Shown here: positions 35,035 through 42,858 of the stretch, piece by piece
Layout of the letters: each line of letters begins with the position of its first letter
Numbering within the stretch: the stretch's first letter is position 1
NCBI GenBank assembly: GCA_937943045.1
Contig: CALEBN010000069.1
Coordinates: 1-50,866, forward strand
From: an uncultured Collinsella sp.
Lineage (GTDB): Bacteria; Actinomycetota; Coriobacteriia; Coriobacteriales; Coriobacteriaceae
Direction of reading: 5' to 3'
Length of the DNA stretch: 50,866 bases
Program-made: the position numbers and the translations under genes
Notes under the pieces: model-generated
What the model was told of the DNA's origin: nothing
Databases searched by the model: none
The model's input: only the letters and a program-made list of their open reading frames with translations

Positions 35035-35884
35035 GTTTGAGTTCAACAAGGGCAAGATGGTCCCGTATCCTTCTGGCGCCATCGTTCCCGACCGCGACCT
35101 GGGTCAGCGCCCGGCACTCGAGTGCATCCACCTGGGCATTGAGTTCGGTGGCCTTAAGGCAGTCGACGACTTTAGCCTGACTATCGGCAAGACCGAGATC
35201 GCCGGTCTGATCGGCCCCAACGGTGCCGGTAAGACCACGGTCTTCAACCTGCTCACCAAGGTGTATCAGCCCACGCACGGCACCATCCTACTCGACGGTG
35301 AGGACACCTCGGGCAAGTCGGTCTATCAGGTCAACCGCATGGGTATTGCCCGTACATTCCAGAACATTCGCCTGTTCAACACCATGACGGTGGAGGACAA
35401 CGTCAAGGTCGGTCTGCACAATCAGGAGCGCTACTCCGGTTTTGAGGGCGTGCTGCGCCTGCCGACGTACTGGAAGCACGAGAAGGCTGCTCACGAACGC
35501 GCCATGGAGCTGCTGTCCATCTTTGATATGGAGCATCTGGCAAACGAGCAGGCCGGATCGCTGCCTTACGGCGCTCAGCGTCGTCTGGAGATCGTCCGCG
35601 CGCTTGCCACCAACCCCAAACTGCTGCTGCTCGACGAGCCTGCCGCAGGCATGAACCCGTCCGAGACCGCCGAGCTCATGGAGAACATCGTTAAGATTCG
35701 CGACACCTTTGGCATCGCCATCATGCTTATTGAGCACGACATGTCGCTCGTCATGAATATTTGCGAGGGTATCTGCGTGCTTAACTTTGGCAAGGTCATC
35801 GCCAAGGGCACGGCCGAGGAAATCCAGAACAACGACGCCGTTATCGAGGCGTATCTGGGCAAGCAGGATAAGGGGGAGAACTAA
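35024..35884 (+). CDS. livG: Branched-chain amino acid ABC transporter ATPase LivG
   Basis: 286 residues from ATG 35024 behind AAGGAGG inside the end of livM. Walker A GPNGAGKTT, Q-loop FQNIRLF, the signature region SLPYGAQRRLEIVRAL (LSGGQ replaced by LPYGAQ, usual for LivG), Walker B LLLLDEPAAGM, H-loop EHDM. It binds and hydrolyses ATP to drive uptake. It carries about 30 extra N-terminal residues before the ABC domain. Confidence 0.95.
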   Translation: MPSKFEFNKGKMVPYPSGAIVPDRDLGQRPALECIHLGIEFGGLKAVDDFSLTIGKTEIAGLIGPNGAGKTTVFNLLTKVYQPTHGTILLDGEDTSGKSVYQVNRMGIARTFQNIRLFNTMTVEDNVKVGLHNQERYSGFEGVLRLPTYWKHEKAAHERAMELLSIFDMEHLANEQAGSLPYGAQRRLEIVRALATNPKLLLLDEPAAGMNPSETAELMENIVKIRDTFGIAIMLIEHDMSLVMNICEGICVLNFGKVIAKGTAEEIQNNDAVIEAYLGKQDKGEN

Positions 35885-36598
35885 ATGGCAGAGCCGATGC
35901 TTTCCGTCTACAACATCAACGTCTGGTACGGCGCCATCCACGCCATCAAGGACATCTCCTTTAACGTTAACGAGGGCGAGATCGTGGCCTTGATTGGTGC
36001 CAACGGTGCCGGCAAGTCCACAACGCTCAAGACCGTCTCGGGCCTGCTGCGCTCCAAGACCGGCTCCATCAAGTTTATGGGCGAGGACATTACCCATACG
36101 CCCGCTGATAAGCTGGTTGGTAAGGGCCTGGCTCAGGTTCCCGAGGGTCGTCGCGCCTTTTTGCAGATGACGGTTGAGGAGAACCTGGAGATGGGTGCCT
36201 ATACGCAGCCCAAGTCCACGGTGACTCCGGGCCTGGAACGCGTCTACGAGCAGTTCCCGCGCCTGAAGGAACGTCGTCGCCAGGTCGCCGGCACCCTTTC
36301 AGGCGGCGAGCAGCAGATGCTCGTTATGGGGCGCGCCCTTATGAGTAACCCCAAACTGCTTATGCTCGACGAACCTTCCATGGGTCTGGCGCCGATTCTG
36401 ATCGAACAGATCTTCCAGATTGTCGAGGACCTGCACAAGGCCGGCACCACGGTGCTTCTGGTCGAGCAAAACGCGCAGATGGCGCTTTCCATCGCCACAC
36501 GCGGTTACGTGCTCGAGACCGGCAAGATCACCATGACCGGCACCGGCCAAGAGCTCCTGCACGACGACAACGTCCGCAAAGCCTACCTCGGAGGCTAA
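35885..36598 (+). CDS. livF: Branched-chain amino acid ABC transporter ATPase LivF
   Basis: 237 residues from ATG 35885, directly after livG, behind GGGGGAGAA. Walker A GANGAGKST, PEGRRAFLQMTVEENL, signature LSGGEQQML, Walker B LMLDEPSMGL, H-loop VEQNAQ. Second ATPase of the importer and last gene of the operon; a strong terminator follows. Confidence 0.95.
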   Translation: MAEPMLSVYNINVWYGAIHAIKDISFNVNEGEIVALIGANGAGKSTTLKTVSGLLRSKTGSIKFMGEDITHTPADKLVGKGLAQVPEGRRAFLQMTVEENLEMGAYTQPKSTVTPGLERVYEQFPRLKERRRQVAGTLSGGEQQMLVMGRALMSNPKLLMLDEPSMGLAPILIEQIFQIVEDLHKAGTTVLLVEQNAQMALSIATRGYVLETGKITMTGTGQELLHDDNVRKAYLGG

Positions 36599-36610
36599 CC
36601 CACCTAACAA

Positions 36611-36646
36611 AAGGGGCGCTGACTATCTCAGTCAGCGCCCCTTTTT
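36611..36646 (+). terminator. Rho-independent terminator of the liv operon
   Basis: 14-bp perfect stem (36611-36624 with 36630-36643), 5-nt loop, then TTTTT. It lies 12 bp after the livF stop. Confidence 0.93.
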
Positions 36647-36651
36647 AAATC

Positions 36652-36710
36652 GCGGTGAAATAGGGACTGAATACGGGCTCCAGAGGCCAAAAGAGTCCCT
36701 ATTCCACCGC
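36652..36710. repeat. 17-bp inverted repeat between livF and cutC
   Basis: Arms 36652-36668 and 36694-36710 are complementary with one mismatch, around a 25-nt loop; core TAGGGACT / AGTCCCTA. It immediately follows the liv terminator, so it is not needed to end transcription. It could be an operator, a second hairpin or a palindromic repeat element. Confidence 0.6.
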
Positions 36711-36773
36711 AACTTCATGGGGATGTGTGACAATGCCCGTCGGAAAACATCTGCTGTCTTTGGGGGTCTATCT

Positions 36774-37451
36774 ATGCTGTACGAGTTTTGTGCCGAGAAC
36801 TTTGAGCGGGTGCCGGCGGCTATCGATGCCGGTGCAAAGCGCATCGAGCTGTGCGACAACCTTGCCGTTGGTGGCACCACGCCTTCTGCCGGCGTTATCA
36901 GCGCTACAGTCAGCTATGCTCACGAGCATGACGCGCGAGTGATGTGCATGATTCGCCCGCGTGGCGGTGACTTTCATTACAACCAAGACGAGCTGCGCAT
37001 GATGGAGATGGACCTGGGCCTTGCCGTAAGCGCCGGCGTTGACGGCTTGGTCTTTGGCTGCTGCAAGCCCTGCGCTGGCGGATGGGCGCTCGACGAGCTT
37101 ACGTTGGGCGCCCTCGTGATGGCCGCGGGCTGCGCGACCGAGGAATGCAAGCGTGAGCCCATCGACATCACCTTCCACATGGCGTTTGACCAGCTCTCGC
37201 CCGAGGCTCAGCTCGACGCGATTGACAGACTCGCCGACTGCGGCATCACACGCATCCTGACGCATGGTGGCGCTGCCGGTACGCCGATCGAGGACAACTT
37301 CGAAAACCTGGCCCGCTTGATCGAGTATGCGGGCGACCGCTTGACCATCCTTCCCGGCGGCGGCATTTCCACGGCCAACCGCGATACCGTGGCAGCGGCA
37401 CTGGGCGTCTCCGAGCTCCATGGCACAAGGATCGTACCGCTGGAGGTGTAG
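36774..37451 (+). CDS. cutC: CutC family protein
   Basis: 225 residues from ATG 36774 behind TTTGGGGG. TIM-barrel CutC: YEFCAENFERVPAAIDAGAKR, RIELCDNLAVGGTTPS, MCMIRPRGGDFHY, ITFHMAFDQ, RILTHGGAAG, ILPGGGI. CutC was named for copper tolerance, but its biochemical role is unsettled; conserved Cys and His may bind Cu(I). The following DUF4931 gene starts 3 bp after its stop, so the pair is probably an operon. A longer in-frame start at 36717 lacks a ribosome site. Confidence 0.92.
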   Translation: MLYEFCAENFERVPAAIDAGAKRIELCDNLAVGGTTPSAGVISATVSYAHEHDARVMCMIRPRGGDFHYNQDELRMMEMDLGLAVSAGVDGLVFGCCKPCAGGWALDELTLGALVMAAGCATEECKREPIDITFHMAFDQLSPEAQLDAIDRLADCGITRILTHGGAAGTPIEDNFENLARLIEYAGDRLTILPGGGISTANRDTVAAALGVSELHGTRIVPLEV

Positions 37452-37454
37452 CCC

Positions 37455-38252
37455 GTGGCGCTTGTATTCGATGTTCAGCAGGCGAGCGGCAAGCCCGACG
37501 ACAACCGTCGCCCCGGTACCGCGTGCCCCTTTTGCAACACGGAGGGGCTCACCAACATCATCCAGCGCGACGGTGACTGCATCTGGCTCGAGAATAAGTT
37601 CAAAACCCTGCGCGCCACCCATCAAACCGTGCTGATCGAGTCGGCCGATCACGATGCCGACCTGGTGACCTATGAGCCGGATGAACTCCACCATGTGATG
37701 CGGTTTGCTCTGGGTTGCTGGCAGCGGATGATCGACTCGCAGCAGTATCGAAGCGTGCTCATGTACAAGAACAAGGGTCCACTTTCGGGCGGCAGTCTGG
37801 TCCATCCGCACATGCAGATTGTGGGTTTGGAGCAGGAAGACGGCTATGCTTCGCTGACTTCCGCCAATTTCGAAGGTATCAATGTCTGGCAACAGGGGAG
37901 AATCTCGGCCAATATCTCAACCGAACCGATCATGGGGTTCTTTGAGATCAACGTTTCAGCCCCGCAGGGAATCGCCGCCAGCGATGACACGAGAGACCAA
38001 GCCGAGGCGGATCTCTTCGCCGATGCGATCCAGGTAGCTCTGCGCTATATCCTGAACGAGCACCACGGTGGTCGCGCAGAGTCGTACAACTTGTTCTTCT
38101 ATCACCTGGGCGGTCGGACCATTGCCAAGGCGCTGCCGCGTTGGGTGGTTTCGCCCTACTTTGTCGGCTATCGTTTGGCCCAGGTCAATGCCGAGACAAC
38201 GCTCGATATCGATGCTGAGCGCTTGCGTGCGCATCTGGAAACGCTCGTATAG
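37455..38252 (+). CDS. DUF4931, GalT/HIT-like nucleotidyl transferase-fold protein
   Basis: 265 residues from GTG 37455; GGAGG lies in the last cutC codons. CPFCNTEG (two Cys of a likely zinc site) and the HIT-type active motif HPHMQ (117-121) resemble galactose-1-phosphate uridylyltransferase, which uses HPHGQ-like His residues to carry a nucleotide. The substrate is unknown. No galactose genes lie nearby, which argues against a GalT role. Confidence 0.8.
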   Translation: MALVFDVQQASGKPDDNRRPGTACPFCNTEGLTNIIQRDGDCIWLENKFKTLRATHQTVLIESADHDADLVTYEPDELHHVMRFALGCWQRMIDSQQYRSVLMYKNKGPLSGGSLVHPHMQIVGLEQEDGYASLTSANFEGINVWQQGRISANISTEPIMGFFEINVSAPQGIAASDDTRDQAEADLFADAIQVALRYILNEHHGGRAESYNLFFYHLGGRTIAKALPRWVVSPYFVGYRLAQVNAETTLDIDAERLRAHLETLV

Positions 38253-38282
38253 CAAGATTAACACCCGTGTAATGCGGACAGT

Positions 38283-39281
38283 CTAGCGCGCCATGGCGTC
38301 GCGGCCGGCCTCGACACGCTTGCGCTGGGCGGCGCGCTCCTCGCCGGTCAGACGCTCAAAGAGATGCCCGATAAACGAGGCGAGTATCTGCTGAAACAGC
38401 GTTCCGCACATGACGGGAAACACGACTTCGCCTGGAAAGTACTGTGTGGCGATGACGGCGCCCGAAGAGATGTTACGCATGCCGCAGGTAAAGCACATGG
38501 TAGTCGTCTCGCTATATGGCAGATGCAGCGCACGGGCGACCAGAAAACCGACGACAAAGCCGCTGATGGCGAAGGTCAAAATAAAGAGGGCGACTTCCAG
38601 ACGCATCGCGTTCATGTGCAGGACGTACTCGCTCATGGCGGTGGAGTTGGAGGCGATAATGCCCATCATCATGAACTTGCAGGCGGGCGAGAGCGCGGGG
38701 GAGAGCTTCTCGTGTCCCCATCCACGTGTGAGCTCGTTGATCACGATGCCGAGCACGGCGGGGATGGCGATCATAAAGGCCATGTCCTGCATCATGCTCG
38801 GCACATCGATCGAGACGGTGGCACCCAGCAAGAGCTTCAGCGTGAGCGGAATCGTCACAGGCGAGATAACCGAGGACGTCAGGATGATGGTGAGCGCGAG
38901 CGGGCCGTTGCCGCCGAACATGCTAATCCACATAAAGGCAGTGACCGCCACGGGTACGCTGTACTCGAGCACGATGCCGCAGACAAGGTTGGGATTGGAG
39001 CCAAAGAACAGCGATCCCATGGCATAGGCTGCTATGGGAATAAGCACCGCCGAGACGAGCAGCGCCAAAATCAGGTGCAGGGGACGGCGGAACACCTCAG
39101 CGACCTGGTGGAAGGTGTTGCTGAGCGCACCTTGGAACGTCATAAAGGCGAAGAGGGCGGGAACGATGGGCTTAAGTACTCCGATCTGCTGGGGAAAGAG
39201 CACGCCGAGCGTTACGCAAATCGGAACGATGACCTGCATATGCCCCGCGAGGAACTTTCCCAGTCCAACCCATTGCTTCAT
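38283..39281 (-). CDS. Bile acid:sodium symporter (BASS) family transporter
   Basis: 332 residues from ATG 39281, chosen as the first Met before the hydrophobic region; the ribosome site is modest (GGGGCAT). Nine or ten hydrophobic helices, with family regions FMTFQGALSN, VLEYSVPVAVTAFMW, AFMIAIPAVLGIVINE, TMCFTCGMRNISSGAVIATQ. Members carry bile acids, pantoate, pyruvate-like or other organic anions with Na+. A bile-acid link would suit a gut organism but is not shown. It converges on DUF4931 and diverges from the recJ-helicase gene. Confidence 0.83.
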   Translation of the reverse strand: MKQWVGLGKFLAGHMQVIVPICVTLGVLFPQQIGVLKPIVPALFAFMTFQGALSNTFHQVAEVFRRPLHLILALLVSAVLIPIAAYAMGSLFFGSNPNLVCGIVLEYSVPVAVTAFMWISMFGGNGPLALTIILTSSVISPVTIPLTLKLLLGATVSIDVPSMMQDMAFMIAIPAVLGIVINELTRGWGHEKLSPALSPACKFMMMGIIASNSTAMSEYVLHMNAMRLEVALFILTFAISGFVVGFLVARALHLPYSETTTMCFTCGMRNISSGAVIATQYFPGEVVFPVMCGTLFQQILASFIGHLFERLTGEERAAQRKRVEAGRDAMAR

Positions 39282-39441
39282 ATGCCCCGTGACTCCCTTT
39301 ATCCGCGAACTCGTTTGAATGGATATGCTAGACGCTCGCATGCGTCCGTGCGTCAGAAACGCTCGATTATTTCGAGGCTATTACCGGCCTCGTTTACCGA
39401 AACCAGGGCGTGCCGCGAGGCTCTGCGTCCGTGCCGCACGG

Positions 39442-39447
39442 TATAAT
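39442..39447 (+). promoter_or_regulatory. Consensus -10 element upstream of recJ-helicase gene
   Basis: A perfect TATAAT in the 274-bp gap before the gene. The -35 region 17 bp upstream (GGCTCT) is poor, so the call rests on the -10 and its position, about 110 bp before the start. Confidence 0.45.
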
Positions 39448-39503
39448 AAATCCGTTCAACAGATCTGCCTGCCGAAGCGGGCATACACAGAGGACTCATC
39501 GCT

Positions 39504-39569
39504 ATGAACCGTGAGAGGTATCGCGGCGACCTGCCCCTATCGGGGGTGGGCGCCTATGTCATCGCTTAA
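39504..39569 (+). CDS. Possible 21-residue leader peptide overlapping recJ-helicase start
   Basis: ATG 39504 with AGAGGA nine nt upstream reads MNRERYRGDLPLSGVGAYVI plus a final Ala and ends at TAA 39567-39569, 14 nt inside the downstream gene in another frame. It could couple translation or regulate the large gene. No homologue is recognised, and it may be chance. Confidence 0.3.
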   Translation: MNRERYRGDLPLSGVGAYVIA

Positions 39570-42500
39570 GACGACGCATCGCTGGGCGGTCGCTCAGCAA
39601 AATCCCGAGCTCGAAAAGGAGCTTTCGGCTGGTCTGGGCATACCCGGGCTGGTGGCGCGCATTATGGTTGCGCACGGCATTACATCCATCGAGGAAGGCC
39701 AGCTGTTTTTGACGCCTTCGCTCGATCGCGACTGGGCGGACCCGCTTGTTATTCCGGGCATGGCGGTCGTCGCCGACCGCGTTGAGCGTGCTATTCGCAA
39801 CCACGAGCGTATCGCCGTCTTTGGCGATTTTGACGTCGACGGCATTACGTCGACTTGTCTGTTGACCGAGGCGCTACGTTCGTTTGGCGCCAACGTCACG
39901 CCGTTTATTCCGCACCGCTTTGACGAGGGCTACGGCCTGTCGCGTGCGGCGCTCGACCGCGTCAACGAGCTTGCTCAACCCAACCTGATTGTGACCGTCG
40001 ATAACGGTATTGCTGCCAAGGAAGAGGTCTCCTACCTGGAGAGCCTGGGGATTGATTTGGTGGTCACGGACCATCACGAGCCGTCCGACCAGGTGCCGCA
40101 GGGCGTGCCCCTGACCGACCCCAAGCTCGAGGACGAGGGCCCCTCGCGCGAGCTTGCCGGTGCCGGTGTGGCGCTTAAGCTGGTACAGGTCCTGGGCGAG
40201 CGTTTGGGCAAGCCGTCGTATTGGCGTTCGCTGATAGAGGTCGCGGCGCTGGGCACCGTGTCCGACATGATGCCGCTCACGCCCGAGAATCGCGCACTGG
40301 TCGCCGAGGGCATCCAGCAGATGCGCGTGACGGCCCGCCCCGGTTATATCGCGCTTGCCGCACTTGCCAAGGCCGACCTTTCTACCATTACGGCCGACGG
40401 CCTGTCGTTTTCGCTCATCCCTCGTCTGAATGCTGCCGGCCGCATGGCTGATCCCAAGCTGGCGCTCGACCTGCTGCTTGCCCGCGACCCCATCGAAGCG
40501 AGCGCGCTTGCCGCCGAGCTCGAGGAAATCAATCGCCAACGCCGCGAGATCGAGGCCGAGCTTACGCGCGATGCCATGGCGAAGGTCGAGGAGACTTATG
40601 ACGGCGGGCGCGCGATTGTCGTGGGCGGCGAAGGTTGGCACGAGGGCGTCAAGGGCATCGTGGCGAGCCGCCTGACCAACCGTTATCACGTGCCGGCGCT
40701 GCTGTTCTCGATCGAGGACGGTATCGCTCGCGGTTCGGGTCGCTCGGTGGGCAAAGTCAACCTGTTCGACGCCGTAGAACGCTGCTCCGACCTGCTGATT
40801 CGTCGCGGCGGGCATGCCGGTGCGGTGGGCGTGACCATCGAGGCATCCAAGCTCGATGAGTTCCGCCGTCGCCTTTCGGCCGTGCTATCGGAGCTTCCTG
40901 CCGATGACTTTGAGGACACTGACGAGGTTGCCGCCACCGTTGACCTCTCCGAGCTGAATATCGAGACCATCGAGCAGATTTCCCGTCTTGAGCCGTTTGG
41001 CCAGGGCAATAAGGTGCCGCTTCTGGCCGCCGAGGGCGTGACGATGTGCGATCGCGCCGTGGTGGGCAAAACCGGCGAGCACATGCGCTTTGTGGCGACC
41101 GATGGCGCCGCGAGCGTGCCGGCCATCATGTTCCGCGTGCCGCAGATCGATAAACTCATCAATTGCGACAGTGCCGTCGACTTGGTGTTCGAGGCCGTGG
41201 CCGAACATTGGCAGGGACGTGTGAAGCCCAAGCTCATGATTAAAGATGTCTTGGTGCGCGATACCGCGGCGCCCAATATCGACGATCCGGCATGTGAGCT
41301 TCGCCGCGGCGTGCAACCAGCGGATTCTGGCCTGCGCCTGGAGTCGCGTAAACGTGAGACGCTCGCCCAGCTTTCTTATACCGAGCTCACGCGCTCGCTT
41401 ATCCATAGCTTTATCGGCTCGAACCAGCCGCATCGCGCGCAGGTCGAGGCACTCGACGCGCTCGCCGACCACCAGAGCGTCTTGGCCGTTATGGGGACGG
41501 GGCGCGGCAAGTCGCTCATCTTCCATGTGCACGCCGCGCGCGAGGCGGTCCTTCGTGGGCGGGCGAGCATCTTTGTCTATCCGCTGCGCGCGCTCGTTGC
41601 CGACCAGGCTTATCACCTCTCGTCGACGATGGCTGCGCTCGGCATTGGCGTGGGCGTGTTGACCGGCGAGACCGTGGAGGCAGCGCGCGATGACGTGTTT
41701 GCCGGCCTGGCTTCGGGTCGCACCGGCATCGTTCTCACGACGCCGGAGTTCCTGTCTATCCATCGCGATCGCTTTGCACGTTCTGGACGTATTGGCTTTG
41801 TCGTTATCGATGAGGCACACCATGCCGGTCTTGCCAAAGGCGGCGACCGGAGCGCCTACCTCGACATGCCCGATATTCTCAAAGCCCTGGGCGACCCCGT
41901 TGTCATGGCGGCAACGGCTACCGCGACGGCCCCGGTCGTGGCGGAGCTTGCTCGTGTATTGCCGATTACCAGGACGGTGGTCGACGAGACCGTTCGCGAG
42001 AACCTGCAACTCGAGGACGACCGTGACCTTGCGAGCCGCGAAAATCGCCTGGTGTCAATCGTGGCGACGGGGGAGAAGACCGTCATCTACGTCAACTCGC
42101 GCGACCAGTCCGTGGCGCTTGCCAAGACGTTGCGCAAACGCGTGCCCGACTGCGCGACCCATATTGCGTTCTATAACGCCGGGCTTGCGCGCTCCGATCG
42201 CCGCCGTGTCGAGGAAGCGTTTCGCGACGGAAGCCTCAGTTGCATCGTTTCGACCTCTGCCTTCGGTGAGGGCGTCAACCTGCCCGATATCCGTCATGTC
42301 GTGCTCTACCACATGCCGTTTGGTGCGATTGAGTTTAACCAGATGAGTGGCCGTGCCGGCCGCGATGGACAGCCCGCTGTGATTCACCTGCTCTATTCGT
42401 CGCGTGACGCTCGTATTAATGAGCGCCTGCTCGATTGTTACGCGCCCGAGCGCGATGAGCTTGTCACTCTCTATCGAGCGCTGCAGACCATGTGGCGCTC

Positions 42501-42843
42501 CAACCGTGGCAAGACGGGGGACGATTCATTCTGCGCGAGCGATATCGACATTGCGCAGATGTGTCTTGCCATCGATGCCCGCACGCCGGTCGACGAGCGC
42601 TCGGTGGAAAGCGGCCTGGGAATCTTCGAAGAACTCGGTTTCTGCCGCGTTTCGGGGTTTGACGATACGCGTCGCATCGCGATGGCGGAAAACCCCGGTC
42701 GCGTGCAATTAAGCAGGTCAATTCGCTATTTGGAGGGCTTGCGCTCGCGCATGGAGTTCACGGCTTTTCGGAGCTGGGCACTCGATTCGTGCGCTTCTGA
42801 TATGCTAGCCAAAGTTAACCGCCCGATCGTACCGCGGGCCTAG
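39556..42843 (+). CDS. recJ: RecJ single-strand exonuclease fused to a RecQ-like helicase
   Basis: 1095 residues from ATG 39556 (GGGGGTGGG upstream). Residues about 1-575 are RecJ: DFDVDG (91-96), VTVDNGI, DHHE (172-175), a DHHA1 part with GRSVGKVNLFD and GGHAGAVGVTI, and an OB-like region. Residues about 620-1000 are a superfamily II helicase: MGTGRGKS Walker A (646-653), DEAH (752-755), ATATAT, STSAFGEGVNLPDIR, QMSGRAGRDG (929-938). The C-terminus is a winged-helix-like end. In other bacteria RecJ degrades 5' single strands while a separate RecQ unwinds; here both are in one chain. Many RecJ proteins are about 550-800 residues, so the extra half is distinct. Confidence 0.93.
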   Translation: MSSLKTTHRWAVAQQNPELEKELSAGLGIPGLVARIMVAHGITSIEEGQLFLTPSLDRDWADPLVIPGMAVVADRVERAIRNHERIAVFGDFDVDGITSTCLLTEALRSFGANVTPFIPHRFDEGYGLSRAALDRVNELAQPNLIVTVDNGIAAKEEVSYLESLGIDLVVTDHHEPSDQVPQGVPLTDPKLEDEGPSRELAGAGVALKLVQVLGERLGKPSYWRSLIEVAALGTVSDMMPLTPENRALVAEGIQQMRVTARPGYIALAALAKADLSTITADGLSFSLIPRLNAAGRMADPKLALDLLLARDPIEASALAAELEEINRQRREIEAELTRDAMAKVEETYDGGRAIVVGGEGWHEGVKGIVASRLTNRYHVPALLFSIEDGIARGSGRSVGKVNLFDAVERCSDLLIRRGGHAGAVGVTIEASKLDEFRRRLSAVLSELPADDFEDTDEVAATVDLSELNIETIEQISRLEPFGQGNKVPLLAAEGVTMCDRAVVGKTGEHMRFVATDGAASVPAIMFRVPQIDKLINCDSAVDLVFEAVAEHWQGRVKPKLMIKDVLVRDTAAPNIDDPACELRRGVQPADSGLRLESRKRETLAQLSYTELTRSLIHSFIGSNQPHRAQVEALDALADHQSVLAVMGTGRGKSLIFHVHAAREAVLRGRASIFVYPLRALVADQAYHLSSTMAALGIGVGVLTGETVEAARDDVFAGLASGRTGIVLTTPEFLSIHRDRFARSGRIGFVVIDEAHHAGLAKGGDRSAYLDMPDILKALGDPVVMAATATATAPVVAELARVLPITRTVVDETVRENLQLEDDRDLASRENRLVSIVATGEKTVIYVNSRDQSVALAKTLRKRVPDCATHIAFYNAGLARSDRRRVEEAFRDGSLSCIVSTSAFGEGVNLPDIRHVVLYHMPFGAIEFNQMSGRAGRDGQPAVIHLLYSSRDARINERLLDCYAPERDELVTLYRALQTMWRSNRGKTGDDSFCASDIDIAQMCLAIDARTPVDERSVESGLGIFEELGFCRVSGFDDTRRIAMAENPGRVQLSRSIRYLEGLRSRMEFTAFRSWALDSCASDMLAKVNRPIVPRA

Positions 42844-42858
42844 GGGAAGGGGACCTCG

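Noticed and set aside
33040..35082. A 680-codon minus-strand frame opposite livH and livM
   Set aside because: Antisense shadow: Asp/His/Gly-rich, no motifs, while the plus strand has clear permease signatures.
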